64,000 nucleotides of DNA from JAZDOK01 sp043798715 (GTDB taxonomy: Bacteria > Vulcanimicrobiota > JAZDOK01). The stretch lies in contig JAZDOK010000095.1 in the NCBI GenBank assembly GCA_043798715.1, positions 38,169 to 102,168 of the forward strand, in the 5' to 3' direction. The notes under the pieces are model-generated. The model was not told where the DNA came from. It saw only the letters and a program-made list of their open reading frames with translations, and ran no database searches. How positions within the stretch are numbered: the stretch's first letter is position 1; every line of letters starts with the position of its first letter. Shown one piece after another: positions 50,091 to 59,305 of this stretch. A program made the translations under genes and the position numbers.

Positions 50091-51383
50091 ATGGAAATGA
50101 CAGTCGTTCAAAAAATACTGGCGCAGGCCTCAGGCAAAACCGCCGTCTCGGTGGGGGAAGTCCTGGAACCAGCCGTCTCTCTGGCCATGTCCCATGAGAA
50201 CGGGGCTCTCGTCATTAACCAGTTCCTGGAAATATTCAAAGATACCGGCATTCAGCCGCTCGTCTGGGATCCATCGAAGATCGCTATCATTTTCGATCAC
50301 CGCGTCCCGGCCGAGACCTCAAAGACGGCCACCAACCAGAAGAAAATCCGGGAATTTGTGGCTTTACAGAACATCACCAAGTTCCACGACATTCGCGGGG
50401 ATGAAGGCGGCATCTGCCACCAGATTCTGGCTGAGAGCGGCTATGTGCACCCGGGCTATGTCGTGGTGGGCACCGACAGCCACACCACCAGCCACGGCGC
50501 CTTCGGGGCCTTCGCCTTCGGGATCGGGGCCACGGAAATGGCCGCCGTCTGGGCTCTCGGAACGGCCCTCAACGTGGAAGTTCCCGGCACCATCAAGGTG
50601 GAAGTCAACGGGAAGTTCCCGCCGCACGTGGGGCCCAAGGACCTCATTTTGCACCTTATCGGCAAGATTTCCGCCGAGGGAGCTAATTTCAAGGTGATCG
50701 AGTTCCACGGCGAGACTATCAGAAAAATGTCCATGTCCGGAAGGCTGGTCATCTGCAATATGTCCGTCGAGGCTGGAGCCACCTCCGGTATCGTTCCCGC
50801 CGATGAGGAGACGATCCGCTACCTCAGGGAGGAAGGCGGAGTAAAGGATGAAATCGTCCCGGTTCTCCCCGATCCCGATGCAGTCTACGATCAGGTCATC
50901 ACAATTGACGCTTCGAAGCTGGCTCCCCACGTGGCCTGTCCGCACACGGTGGACAACGTGAAGACCGTGGACGATGTGACCGGGATCAAGCTTCAGCAGA
51001 TCGTCATCGGATCCTGCACCAACGGGAGACTCGACGATCTGGAAATCGCGGCCGCAATCCTGAAAAACAAAAAGGTTGCCCGGGGGACCCGCATGCTCGT
51101 TTTCCCCGGCTCCTGGCGCATATATAAAAGGGCCTTGAAACAAGGCATTCTCTCCGACTTGATTGATGCCGGGGCCATAATAGTTAATCCCGGCTGCGGC
51201 TGCTGCCTGGGCGTGCACCAGGGCGCCCTTGGTGACGGCGAAGTCGCCCTGGCGACCACCAACCGTAATTTCAAGGGCCGCATGGGAAACCCCAATGCCG
51301 AGGTCTATCTCTGCTCCCCGGCGGTGGCGGCCGCCAGCGCCATAACCGGCGTCATCACCGACCCCAGGAATGGAGGCAAATAG
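50091..51383 (+). CDS. Aconitase-superfamily hydratase, large subunit (LeuC/DmdA-like)
   Basis: 430 residues; ATG 50091 after TAGGAG. Landmarks of the 3-isopropylmalate dehydratase-type large subunit: KIAIIFDHRVPAETSKTATN, VVVGTDSHTTSHGAFGAFAF, the first cluster Cys in VIGSCTNGRLDDLEIAAAIL and the CxxC pair in IIVNPGCGCCLGVHQGALGD. The three Cys bind a 4Fe-4S cluster. The length of about 430 matches archaeal-type LeuC and DmdA rather than the longer proteobacterial LeuC. Partner gene at 51385. No other leucine gene is near; the lyase upstream argues against simple leucine biosynthesis. Confidence 0.88.
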   Translation: MEMTVVQKILAQASGKTAVSVGEVLEPAVSLAMSHENGALVINQFLEIFKDTGIQPLVWDPSKIAIIFDHRVPAETSKTATNQKKIREFVALQNITKFHDIRGDEGGICHQILAESGYVHPGYVVVGTDSHTTSHGAFGAFAFGIGATEMAAVWALGTALNVEVPGTIKVEVNGKFPPHVGPKDLILHLIGKISAEGANFKVIEFHGETIRKMSMSGRLVICNMSVEAGATSGIVPADEETIRYLREEGGVKDEIVPVLPDPDAVYDQVITIDASKLAPHVACPHTVDNVKTVDDVTGIKLQQIVIGSCTNGRLDDLEIAAAILKNKKVARGTRMLVFPGSWRIYKRALKQGILSDLIDAGAIIVNPGCGCCLGVHQGALGDGEVALATTNRNFKGRMGNPNAEVYLCSPAVAAASAITGVITDPRNGGK

Positions 51384-51384
51384 A

Positions 51385-51891
51385 ATGGCAAAAGTTGTCT
51401 TTAAGTTCGAAAATGACATTTCCACCGACGCCATCTACCCGGGGCGCTTCATGGCCACGGTCCTCCCGACGGAGACGCCGCAGTACGCCTTCGCGGATTA
51501 CACCGAGTTCAACAGCCGCCTGAAAAAGAAGGAAATTCCCCCGGAAAGCGTCATCGTGGCGGGAAATAACTTCGGGTGCGGTTCCTCGCGCGAACAGGCG
51601 GCCTCCACCCTCAAGGGCCACGATCTGGTGATTATCGCCAGGGGCTTTGCCCGCATTTTCCTTCAGAACGCCATCAATTTGGGCCTTCGGACGGTCCATT
51701 GCCCCGCCGTCGAAGCCTCGGAGGGGGACGAGATGGAGATCAGGGAAAAAGAAGTCCTCAACCGGACGAGTGGAAAATCCTTCCCCATCCAGCCGCTTCC
51801 CCAGGCCCGGCAGGCCATCATTGACGCCGGCGGCCTCATCCCCTATACCCGGAAAAAAGTGCTGGAAAAGTACGGCCATAGCGTCAGTTAA
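51385..51891 (+). CDS. Aconitase-superfamily hydratase, small subunit (LeuD/DmdB-like)
   Basis: 168 residues from ATG 51385, 1 nt after the large-subunit stop. The swivel-domain motifs are present: FENDISTDAIYPGRFMATVL at the start and the substrate-binding loop VIVAGNNFGCGSSREQAAST, then FARIFLQNAINLGL and the FPIQPLPQARQAIIDAGGLI end. It forms the active site together with the large subunit. The archaeal-type length fits its partner. Confidence 0.88.
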   Translation: MAKVVFKFENDISTDAIYPGRFMATVLPTETPQYAFADYTEFNSRLKKKEIPPESVIVAGNNFGCGSSREQAASTLKGHDLVIIARGFARIFLQNAINLGLRTVHCPAVEASEGDEMEIREKEVLNRTSGKSFPIQPLPQARQAIIDAGGLIPYTRKKVLEKYGHSVS

Positions 51892-51947
51892 TCCTTGGGC
51901 CAGGCAGGAAAATACACTTATTCAACCTGTCTGCGAAAGGCTTTTTT

Positions 51948-53147
51948 ATGGTCATAGGCCTTTTTTATGCTGTGCTGGAAAAAATCGGTGGAGTTGAAAA
52001 TGTAATTCTCTGGACCGCCCGGGAATTGAAAACCAGGGGGCACCGCGTTGTCGTTTTTTCCTCCCGCATCGCTCCGGAGATTTCGGAAATACTCCTGAAA
52101 AGCGATATCCCCTATACTGAAATCCCCTACCAGGGCTCCATGAAAAACATGGGGCAGGCCCGCCGCTACTCAAAATCCATAAACAACCTTTTCTCGGGCC
52201 TCGATGTCGTAAATATTCATAATTTCCCGGCATCGGTCTGGTTTTATCTCTCAGGCTTGACTTCCGGGATCCCTGTACTTTTGACCTATCATGAACCACC
52301 GAGGCATCTATACGAACAGTCGCTGGACAGCCATTTCCTGAACAGCCTCCTCAATACGGAAAGAAAGCCCTTGACCGTCTGGTTTGATTCCATTGCCCTG
52401 GCTCCCTGGCGCGCACTGGATAAAAAGGCGGTAAATTCATATTCTGCCATCGTGACTGATTCGGAGAACATCAAAGAGAAAATTCATCAGATTTACGGCA
52501 GGACAGCCAGGGTCCTGAACCTGGGAACTCCCGATTACGCCCATATCTTTCCCCAGGCGCCCTTGACCGGCAAAAGCCCGGGAGACCCCAAAGTTCTCTT
52601 CACCGCATCCAGGCTGGGCCGCATGAAAAATCTCGACACCGTGATTCATTCCTTTGCCCTGGTAACAGCGCATTTTCAAAAGCAGGGAATTGAAGTTACC
52701 CTGAAAATTGCGGGAGAGGGCGACCAGACAACGCGATTGAAAAACCTCTGCCGCCGGCTTGAAGTTTCTTCCCGGGTGGAATTTCTGGGTATTATTCCGG
52801 AATCGGAGATATTTTCAAATTACAGCCGAGCGGACGCGGTCATTTATCTACCATTCGATGAACCTTTGGGATTGGTGCCCATCGAGGCCGGCCTCATGAG
52901 TAAACCGGTCGTTGCATCCAATCATGGAGGGCCGGCGGAGATCATCATTGATAAAAAAACCGGTTTTCTGGTGGACCCGGGCGATGCTCCCGGAGCGGCC
53001 CGCGCCGTCATTGATTTGCTGGAGAACCCGGAGTTGGCCCAGGCCGCCGGCAGAGCGGCCAGGGAGCATGTCAGTCAAAAATATTCCAGCGAAAAATACA
53101 TTAAAGAGTATGAAGCCTTGCTTGCGGAAGTCGCCCGTCCTGTATAA
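51948..53147 (+). CDS. Glycosyltransferase family 4 (GT-B)
   Basis: 399 residues. GT-B fold: the N-terminal donor-proximal loop LEKIGGVENVILWTARELKT (the Gly-rich acceptor loop) and the C-terminal nucleotide-sugar domain with LFTASRLGRMKNLDTVIHSF, LKIAGEGDQTTRLKNLCRRL and the EX7E-type motif DEPLGLVPIEAGLMSKPVVA. Retaining transferase using NDP-sugar. First of three plus-strand transferase genes, 56 nt after the dehydratase; the intervening TCCTTG/CTTATT stretch has no clear terminator. Acceptor unknown, likely lipid- or LPS-core glycan. Confidence 0.88.
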   Translation: MVIGLFYAVLEKIGGVENVILWTARELKTRGHRVVVFSSRIAPEISEILLKSDIPYTEIPYQGSMKNMGQARRYSKSINNLFSGLDVVNIHNFPASVWFYLSGLTSGIPVLLTYHEPPRHLYEQSLDSHFLNSLLNTERKPLTVWFDSIALAPWRALDKKAVNSYSAIVTDSENIKEKIHQIYGRTARVLNLGTPDYAHIFPQAPLTGKSPGDPKVLFTASRLGRMKNLDTVIHSFALVTAHFQKQGIEVTLKIAGEGDQTTRLKNLCRRLEVSSRVEFLGIIPESEIFSNYSRADAVIYLPFDEPLGLVPIEAGLMSKPVVASNHGGPAEIIIDKKTGFLVDPGDAPGAARAVIDLLENPELAQAAGRAAREHVSQKYSSEKYIKEYEALLAEVARPV

Positions 53148-53162
53148 ATTAAGGAATCCGTC

Positions 53163-54089
53163 ATGAAAAATCCCAAAAGCCCTTTTATTTCCGCAGTCAT
53201 GATGATGGGCAAAAAACCCGAGCCCTTCCTGTCCGCCTGCCTGGACAGCATTAAAGATGCGGTGGACCTGCTGGTCGTAAATGACAACAGCGGCGAGGCC
53301 GCCTCTTTGAATCTGGAAACCCTCAAAAGTTCCCGGCTTTTCAGCGAGGGAAAGGTAGCACTCATCCCATCGGAGTTTATCGGATTTGGTTCCTGCCGCA
53401 ACCTTTGCCTTGATCATCTGAAAACCCTGGAGCAGGATGATACCTGGGTCTTATATCTCGATGCCGATGAGGTGCACCCTCCGGGATTGAAAACGCTGAC
53501 CCGCCTGCTCCTGCCTGAACTTCCGGCCGGGGTGGGAATCGTGGACGGCTATAACTATCTGTTTTTCCAATCACCCCGGTATTATCTTTCCGTCGATCGC
53601 CGCCACAATCTTTTTTTCCGCTTCAATGACAAAATCAGATGGGAAGGGGCGGTGCATGAAAAGCCGGTTAATTTATCCGGCAAGCGCCTCGCCCTGCCTT
53701 ATTGCTATTTTCACTATGGCTATCTGATAAGTCCTCAAGCGCTCCTGAACCGCTGGAAGTTATACGGAGACCTTGGAGACGAGATGAGCGGCAACATCGC
53801 CCTTGATGAGTCGCTTCCTTTTGTGAGCGAGGCCGGACGCGCCCTCCCTTACCGCGGCAGACACCCTAAGGCCGCCGAATCCGCCCTGGACGAATATTGC
53901 CGGGCCAATTTTTCCTCGGTACGGTATTTTGAAGACCTGGTTCAAAAACAGATCGTTTTTCATAAGATTTTTTCTCAACTTAATTTTCGCCTGAGGATTG
54001 GTTCCCGGCTTCCTGAATTTGTCCTTAAATTTTCATTCAGGCCGTCATTGCTCAAGGCCCTGTTCAAAATGTTGAAGGAATGTAAATAA
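53163..54089 (+). CDS. Glycosyltransferase family 2-like (WaaE/KdtX-type)
   Basis: 308 residues; ATG 53163. GT-A fold with FISAVMMMGKKPEPFLSACL at the start, DLLVVNDNSGEAASLN and the metal-binding motif WVLYLDADEVHPPGLKTL (DxD). The segment FFRFNDKIRWEGAVHEKPVN with YFHYGYLISPQALLNRWKLY is typical of the WaaE/SunS-like group, which adds glucose to heptose or to peptides. Its TAA overlaps the next ATG (TAATG). Confidence 0.83.
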   Translation: MKNPKSPFISAVMMMGKKPEPFLSACLDSIKDAVDLLVVNDNSGEAASLNLETLKSSRLFSEGKVALIPSEFIGFGSCRNLCLDHLKTLEQDDTWVLYLDADEVHPPGLKTLTRLLLPELPAGVGIVDGYNYLFFQSPRYYLSVDRRHNLFFRFNDKIRWEGAVHEKPVNLSGKRLALPYCYFHYGYLISPQALLNRWKLYGDLGDEMSGNIALDESLPFVSEAGRALPYRGRHPKAAESALDEYCRANFSSVRYFEDLVQKQIVFHKIFSQLNFRLRIGSRLPEFVLKFSFRPSLLKALFKMLKECK

Positions 54090-55216
54090 TGGAAAATCCT
54101 GTTGTCATGGAAGAAAAACAGCCGGCGGCAAAACCGAAGGTCCTTATCCTTAACGAAGTAAAGGACTGGGGCGGAGGCGAGGAAGTGACCCTGAACCTCT
54201 CTTCAGCGCTTCTTAAGACAGGCGTTTCCCTGATCTTCGGGGGAAACCCCGGTTCCACTCTGCTGAACAAGGCCCGGGAGGCCGGGATTCCCTCCAGGGC
54301 AATTCCCATGAGAAACGAGCTCGACCTGCCCGCCGTTCTGACCCTGCGCAAAATCATCACCGCGGAAAAAATCAGCGTCCTCCACTGCCAATCAATGCGC
54401 GACCATGTCCTGGCCTGCCTGGCCGCACGCTTTAACCCCGGAGTGCGCGTCTTCAGGACTCAGCATATTCACCACCCGGAAGGATTCAGTTTGACTTCCT
54501 GGGCGGCCTACCGCCATTTCACGCACCGCATTCTCTGTGTCTCGGACTTCATCCGCCGGGACCTTCTCTCTGCCGGTCTTCGGGATAAACTCCTGAAAGT
54601 AGTTTATGCCGGAATCGACACCCGGCGCTTTGAGCCTTTTCTAGGGGACCGCTCCTTCCGGGCCGAGAGGAACCTCAATGAAAAAACGACAGCCGTGGGC
54701 TGTTTTGGCAACCTCTTCAAAAGCAAGGGACAGCAAGACCTCATTTCAGTCGTCAAAAAGCTTCTTGATAAAAAGCTGAACCTTCATCTCTTCCTGGCCG
54801 GCCGGGGCCCAGATCAGGATAGGCTCCAGACAATCTCCGCCGAACTTGGAATCACCGAACACGTCACCTTCCTGGGCTTCAGGGATGACGTCCCCCGGCT
54901 CATCGGTTCCATGGACGTTATGGTCACCCCGTCCGTGTGGGATGAGCCGGCGGGTCTCATCAATCTTGAGGCCCTCTTCATGGAGAAACCTCTCGTTGCC
55001 ACCAGGGTCGGCGGCATCCCCGAACTGGTCGAGGACGAAGTGACCGGTTTCCTGGTGCCCCCGGGCGACAGGGAGGCCCTCGCACAAAAAATTGAGTTTT
55101 GCATCATGAATCGTGAAAAAACAATTGAGATGGCCCGGAACGGGGCACGTCGCGTCCGCGAACGCCACACCCTTGAGGCCATGGCCGGGCAGGTCCTCCT
55201 GGCCTACGGAGAATGA
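54089..55216 (+). CDS. Glycosyltransferase family 4 (GT-B)
   Basis: 375 residues; start ATG 54089 shares a base with the previous stop. The acceptor-side loop LNEVKDWGGGEEVTLNLSSA and the sugar-nucleotide site LFLAGRGPDQDRLQTISAEL, LGFRDDVPRLIGSMDVMVTP and DEPAGLINLEALFMEKPLVA (EX7E) identify it. Likely co-transcribed with the two upstream transferases and ended by the hairpin at 55217. Substrate unknown. Confidence 0.87.
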   Translation: MENPVVMEEKQPAAKPKVLILNEVKDWGGGEEVTLNLSSALLKTGVSLIFGGNPGSTLLNKAREAGIPSRAIPMRNELDLPAVLTLRKIITAEKISVLHCQSMRDHVLACLAARFNPGVRVFRTQHIHHPEGFSLTSWAAYRHFTHRILCVSDFIRRDLLSAGLRDKLLKVVYAGIDTRRFEPFLGDRSFRAERNLNEKTTAVGCFGNLFKSKGQQDLISVVKKLLDKKLNLHLFLAGRGPDQDRLQTISAELGITEHVTFLGFRDDVPRLIGSMDVMVTPSVWDEPAGLINLEALFMEKPLVATRVGGIPELVEDEVTGFLVPPGDREALAQKIEFCIMNREKTIEMARNGARRVRERHTLEAMAGQVLLAYGE

Positions 55217-55246
55217 GCGCCCTTATAAAGGCGCCCTCTTTTTATT
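55217..55246 (+). terminator. Terminator between convergent glycosyltransferase genes
   Basis: GCGCC(C)TT (55217-55224) pairs with AAGGCGC (55228-55234) with one bulged C, followed by CCCTCTTTTTA. The stop of the plus-strand gene is at 55214-55216, and the minus-strand gene ends at 55242, so it lies in the 25-nt convergent gap. Confidence 0.7.
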
Positions 55247-56312
55247 CTCCGGCCAGTTCCTTCATGGCGGAAATGACGGCCTCAACCGCCTTCCCGGCAT
55301 AAGAGCCGGCATCTTCTTTTTCCTGTGAGCTGAAATTCTCATTTTTGACCGCCCTCCAGGGAGCGCCCCAGGGATGCCACCTCTGTACCAGGTAGCGATA
55401 GTAGAGAGGTGAATAGAGAACGACCACCGGCACCTTCAATGCCCCAGCCACGGCGGCGGAACCGCCGTCTATCGTCATAAAAAGACTGCAGCGGCCCAGA
55501 ATGGCCGCCCACTTCTTAACATGAAGGGCGCCTGCGCAAATAATCCCGTTTTTACCGCATTCAGCCATAATATAGCGGACCTCTTCCTCCTCCCGGGAAT
55601 GGGTGTACAGCAGGAGAATCTTCCAGGAGGGCCGGGTTTTCTTAAGAAGGTTGATAAAAGCTATGAAATTTTTCTTCCTGGAACTATCGGAAAACCAGCG
55701 ATTAGAATATTGTATCCCCAGTATGAAATCAGTTGGAAGCAGGCCGGCCCCCTTCATGAAATCCCCGGCGAAGCGCCTCTCCTCATCTTCCAGGGGGAAA
55801 ACTATGTTTTTATCCTCCACGGAAAGCCCCAGAGAGGCCGGAAGTCTCAGATATTGCTCGACTTCATGCTCCACCGTAAGATTCCTTCTCTCCGTCTCGG
55901 CCGGATCGGTCCTGACCCTGAGGCGCCTGGTAAGAAACATCCCCGCCATAAGGCCCCCCACCAACATCCGGGCGTAATAAAGGCCGAGCCGCACCTTTCC
56001 CCCGAGAAGAAAAGAAAAAAAATATTTCCGTACATTGGCCGGAAGGCATACAACGAGATCGAAATTCCTCTCTTTGAAAGAAGAGGCCCAGCCGATGAAG
56101 GCTCGATGCGGAAGTTCAGGCACCACGATGATTTCGTCCACGTCCGGGTTTCCCCGGGCCGCAGGCGCATTTTGCCCTGATAAAAAAAGAGAAATCCGTG
56201 CGGAGGGATATCCCCGGCGCAGGGCGCGGACAGCCGGGGTACAGAAGAGAAAATCGCCGATATGGTCCGGCGCCACGATGGCTATTTTCTCAGGATTAAG
56301 CGGCATTTTCAC
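55242..56312 (-). CDS. Glycosyltransferase family 9 (heptosyltransferase-like)
   Basis: 356 residues; ATG 56312, overlapping the preceding GT2 gene's end by 17 nt. Family signatures: IAIVAPDHIGDFLFCTPAVR at the start and the donor site LFMTIDGGSAAVAGALKVPV followed by VVLYSPLYY. GT9 enzymes transfer heptose from ADP-heptose to the LPS inner core. The rfaE2 homologue in the same operon (59280) makes the activated sugar, which supports that role. Last gene of the minus-strand cluster. Confidence 0.88.
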   Translation of the reverse strand: MKMPLNPEKIAIVAPDHIGDFLFCTPAVRALRRGYPSARISLFLSGQNAPAARGNPDVDEIIVVPELPHRAFIGWASSFKERNFDLVVCLPANVRKYFFSFLLGGKVRLGLYYARMLVGGLMAGMFLTRRLRVRTDPAETERRNLTVEHEVEQYLRLPASLGLSVEDKNIVFPLEDEERRFAGDFMKGAGLLPTDFILGIQYSNRWFSDSSRKKNFIAFINLLKKTRPSWKILLLYTHSREEEEVRYIMAECGKNGIICAGALHVKKWAAILGRCSLFMTIDGGSAAVAGALKVPVVVLYSPLYYRYLVQRWHPWGAPWRAVKNENFSSQEKEDAGSYAGKAVEAVISAMKELAGE

Positions 56313-57216
56313 TCTTTGCCGGTTTTTTCAATACACTTCGGATGGCGGCAAAATAGTGGAAGTCAATAAGTTTCTGGGCGGCAAAGCGGTAGAAACCATC
56401 GAGGGCTCCGCCGGGGGCCCCCTCGACGATCTTCCTCAGGCATCTTTCCCCGGCTCCACCCAGAAAGAAAAGATCATTGATGAAGAACCTCAACGGGTAG
56501 ATGCCGGTGGCCAGCCGCACCTTCAAGGTCGGGTGCTTTTCCAGGAAGACTACGGCCGTCCTGCCCTTGGCCTCCGCCTGGCGGAAGTGCCGCTCAAGGT
56601 CCTCCTTGTTCCATTTCTTCTTGTAGTGATAAACCACGGCCCGCCGGTTGAAACGGCTCTTCAAGCCCAGGTTTTTGAGACGCACACCCAGTTCCAGGTC
56701 CTCCCAACCGTATTCGCTGAAGCTCTCGTCAAAGAGACCGGCTTTTTCCAGGTCATCTTTTCTAACCGAGACGTTGGAAGTCCAGAAAAAAGAAGTGGAG
56801 ACGTCGGCCATGGTGAAGCGGGGTTTCTCGCATTTTTCGAGATCGTCCACATGGTTGACCCAGCCGTTCACGACGCTGCCGGGATATTTCCGGTGCATGG
56901 CCAGATGCTCCTTGAGGAGTTGCGGATCGGCGATGATATCGTCATCTATGAAGAGAATATACTCTCCGCCTGCCGCCCGGATACCACGGTTCCTGGCCGT
57001 CGCCAGTCCGGAGTTGGGCTGATAAAGGTATTCCAGGCGGCAGGGAGGGGAAAGGCTCCGAACCATCTCGGCCGTACCGTCCGTCGAGCCGTCATCCACC
57101 AGGATTATCTCAAAATCATCGGGCGGACAATCCTGGCGGAAGATCCCCTCCAGGGCCTTTTTAAGAAGCTCCGCCCGGTTATAACTGCAGATTTGAATGG
57201 AAATCAGTATTGACAT
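56296..57216 (-). CDS. Glycosyltransferase family 2
   Basis: 306 residues; ATG 57216 abuts the preceding stop. GT-A motifs: ISIQICSYNRAELLKKALEG, IILVDDGSTDGTAEMVRSLS, and the metal site GGEYILFIDDDIIADPQLLK. C-terminal acceptor region LRNLGLKSRFNRRAVVYHYK is similar to the neighbour at 57217, with which it shares overall layout, so the pair arose by duplication. Envelope glycan role inferred from the cluster. Confidence 0.87.
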   Translation of the reverse strand: MSILISIQICSYNRAELLKKALEGIFRQDCPPDDFEIILVDDGSTDGTAEMVRSLSPPCRLEYLYQPNSGLATARNRGIRAAGGEYILFIDDDIIADPQLLKEHLAMHRKYPGSVVNGWVNHVDDLEKCEKPRFTMADVSTSFFWTSNVSVRKDDLEKAGLFDESFSEYGWEDLELGVRLKNLGLKSRFNRRAVVYHYKKKWNKEDLERHFRQAEAKGRTAVVFLEKHPTLKVRLATGIYPLRFFINDLFFLGGAGERCLRKIVEGAPGGALDGFYRFAAQKLIDFHYFAAIRSVLKKPAKSENAA

Positions 57217-58107
57217 CTATACTTTCCTCAACGTTTCCGCCATGGTCATGAAGTAGTAACAACGGGAGATTTTTCCGGCCAGAATGGTCCGGCGGGCGGC
57301 GTCGCAACCCGGATCCTGAAACTGCCTGGTATAGCTGTCAAGACGCCATGGTGGGGATGAGATATAGCCTATGAGACGCTGAGGAGGGAAAATTCCGGTG
57401 GCCAGGGCGACCCTGAGGCTGGGATGCTTACGGTAATAGGCCACGGCGCTTCTCCCCATCTCTTCCGCCTGAAGGCGGAGCGCCTCCAGTCCCTCGGCGG
57501 AGATGGCCGGTTTGTAGTGATAGATGATGGCTCTCTTGTTAAACTTCATCTTCAAACCCGCCTGCCGCAGTCTCCAGCCGATTTCGTTGTCCTCGAATCC
57601 GTATTCCTTGAAATTTTCGTCGAAGCCGCCTATCGCCTCCAGATGCCGCCTTTCGACGGAGGCATTGCAGGTGCAAAAAAAGGCGCTCGAAAAATCCCGG
57701 AGGCCCAGCACGTATGTCTCCGGAATCCGGTACTCGGTTATATTGACGATGGGACCGCGCACCACCGATCTGGGATGGCATTTATGAAAGCGGAGGTGCT
57801 CGGAGAGGAATACCGGCGGCGCCAGCGTGTCGTCGTCCACAAAGAGGACGATATCACCGCGAGCCTCCCGGATACCCCGGTTCCGGGCGGCCGAACGTCC
57901 CCCGTGCTCCTGGCGGAAATAGCGGATAGAAACCGGCGATGAAATCTCCTGCACCACGGCGGCCGTTCCGTCCGTCGAGCCGTCGTCCACCACCACGATC
58001 TCAAAGTCATCTTTTGAAACATCCTGAGCGGTAAAACTCAGGAGCGTTCCCTTGAGGAGGGGCGCCCTGTTATGAGTACAGATGACAATGCTGATCAGTA
58101 GAGCCAT
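57217..58107 (-). CDS. Glycosyltransferase family 2 (paralogue of the 56296 gene)
   Basis: 296 residues. ISIVICTHNRAPLLKGTLLS, IVVVDDGSTDGTAAVVQEIS and DIVLFVDDDTLAPPVFLSEH give the nucleotide and metal sites. QAGLKMKFNKRAIIYHYKPA aligns with the paralogue. The start ATG 58107 is 1 nt from the LpxB-like stop (58109). Acts presumably on the same glycan as the neighbours. Confidence 0.87.
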   Translation of the reverse strand: MALLISIVICTHNRAPLLKGTLLSFTAQDVSKDDFEIVVVDDGSTDGTAAVVQEISSPVSIRYFRQEHGGRSAARNRGIREARGDIVLFVDDDTLAPPVFLSEHLRFHKCHPRSVVRGPIVNITEYRIPETYVLGLRDFSSAFFCTCNASVERRHLEAIGGFDENFKEYGFEDNEIGWRLRQAGLKMKFNKRAIIYHYKPAISAEGLEALRLQAEEMGRSAVAYYRKHPSLRVALATGIFPPQRLIGYISSPPWRLDSYTRQFQDPGCDAARRTILAGKISRCYYFMTMAETLRKV

Positions 58108-58108
58108 C

Positions 58109-59305
58109 TTACGTAAGCATCCTTTCCACCAGTCTTTCCGCGGCCCCGCGGTGAGGCGCGTAAAGCTCCAGAAGTTCCTGAGAGATTCTCTTTCTCAGCG
58201 TTTCATCCTGCAACAGCTCCAGGGCTTTCCCGGCGACGTCCCCGGCAGTCATGAATTGAAGCATTTCCGGAACGATCTCCCGCCCTGCCAGGATGTTCGG
58301 CTGCGCCATGAAACCAAAGCGGGGTACGATAAACTTGAGCAGGAGCGCACCCTTAAGGGACTTCCCGACAAAGGGGATGAGGTCCAGAAGTCCGATTAAC
58401 CCGAAAAAGGGGACCGCATCGACCCGGTTGAGGGGTAGAATAGTGATGATGGGAATTCCCAGGCAACCGGCCTCTCCGGTCTTAGTCCCAGGGACGGCGA
58501 TGGCCAGGTCCGCCCGACTCAGGAAATCGTATTGAGATTCACTGACAAGGCGCAAACCAACTCCTCCGGCACTTCGAAAGAGACCTTCCTCACTCAAAAC
58601 TTCTCCTTGAAGACCGCCTAATTTTCGATCCGGCCTCCCGGAGAGAACTCTCAATACATCATCTTTTTTCAGAAAGGGCGAGAGGAGCAGATGAAATTCG
58701 CTGCCCGGAAAAACCTCTTCAATCCTGGAGGCAACCTCCAGGAAAAAAGGGCCGAGAGCGGTGACTTCCTGCAGGCGGCTGCCCGGCATAAAGCAGACCC
58801 TGAAACCCTTCCCGGAAGATGAAGAGTCCTGTTTCCCCGAAAGGCTTCCGTAGACGGAATCCACTACAAGGTCTCCGACACGGATGATTTTATCGGGGGA
58901 AATCTCCTGCTTTCTCAGGCGCTCCTCGTCCTTATCATGGCGAACAAAGTATCCCTTAAAAAACCTGTCCCGGCTCTGCCTGGCCCATATGTAGGCCCAG
59001 GCGCGAATCTCCCACTTCCTGGCCAGTTGAGCGGCATACATGAGATCTCCGCCCAGGTGGAGGAGAATGGTCTCCTTCTTCGGTTTCGGGCCGTTCAGTA
59101 GGGGAAAAAATTTCCGGGCGGGGCAAACTTTATCCACCCATTCCATTTCCCGGACCACTTCCGCCTCCCTGCCGGAGGCAAAAAGGCAGGGCAGAAGCGC
59201 GACCGTGATGGAGGCGGAGGGACTTTTTTTCTTGATCTCCCGGGCCACGGGCTTGAGGAGGGCGGCAATCTCCCCCGGACTATTGGCTGTTATCAGGATC
59301 TCCAC
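58109..59305 (-). CDS. LpxB-like (lipid-A-disaccharide synthase-related) protein
   Basis: 398 residues. GT-B protein of the lipid-A-disaccharide synthase superfamily: MEILITANSPGEIAALLKPV at the start, KETILLHLGGDLMYAAQLAR, FRVCFMPGSRLQEVTALGPF and the C-terminal RADLAIAVPGTKTGEAGCLG (donor phosphate binding), then IPIITILPLNRVDAVPFFG. It is diverged from true LpxB, where 'GSGTATLE' is usual, so it may make a different glycolipid. ATG 59305 overlaps the rfaE2 gene end by 26 nt. Confidence 0.8.
   Translation of the reverse strand: MEILITANSPGEIAALLKPVAREIKKKSPSASITVALLPCLFASGREAEVVREMEWVDKVCPARKFFPLLNGPKPKKETILLHLGGDLMYAAQLARKWEIRAWAYIWARQSRDRFFKGYFVRHDKDEERLRKQEISPDKIIRVGDLVVDSVYGSLSGKQDSSSSGKGFRVCFMPGSRLQEVTALGPFFLEVASRIEEVFPGSEFHLLLSPFLKKDDVLRVLSGRPDRKLGGLQGEVLSEEGLFRSAGGVGLRLVSESQYDFLSRADLAIAVPGTKTGEAGCLGIPIITILPLNRVDAVPFFGLIGLLDLIPFVGKSLKGALLLKFIVPRFGFMAQPNILAGREIVPEMLQFMTAGDVAGKALELLQDETLRKRISQELLELYAPHRGAAERLVERMLT

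Noticed and set aside
50364..51434. A 356-codon minus-strand frame over the LeuC-like gene
   Set aside because: The sequence is low-complexity and unlike any protein family, whereas the plus strand encodes a complete aconitase-type subunit. Shadow frame.
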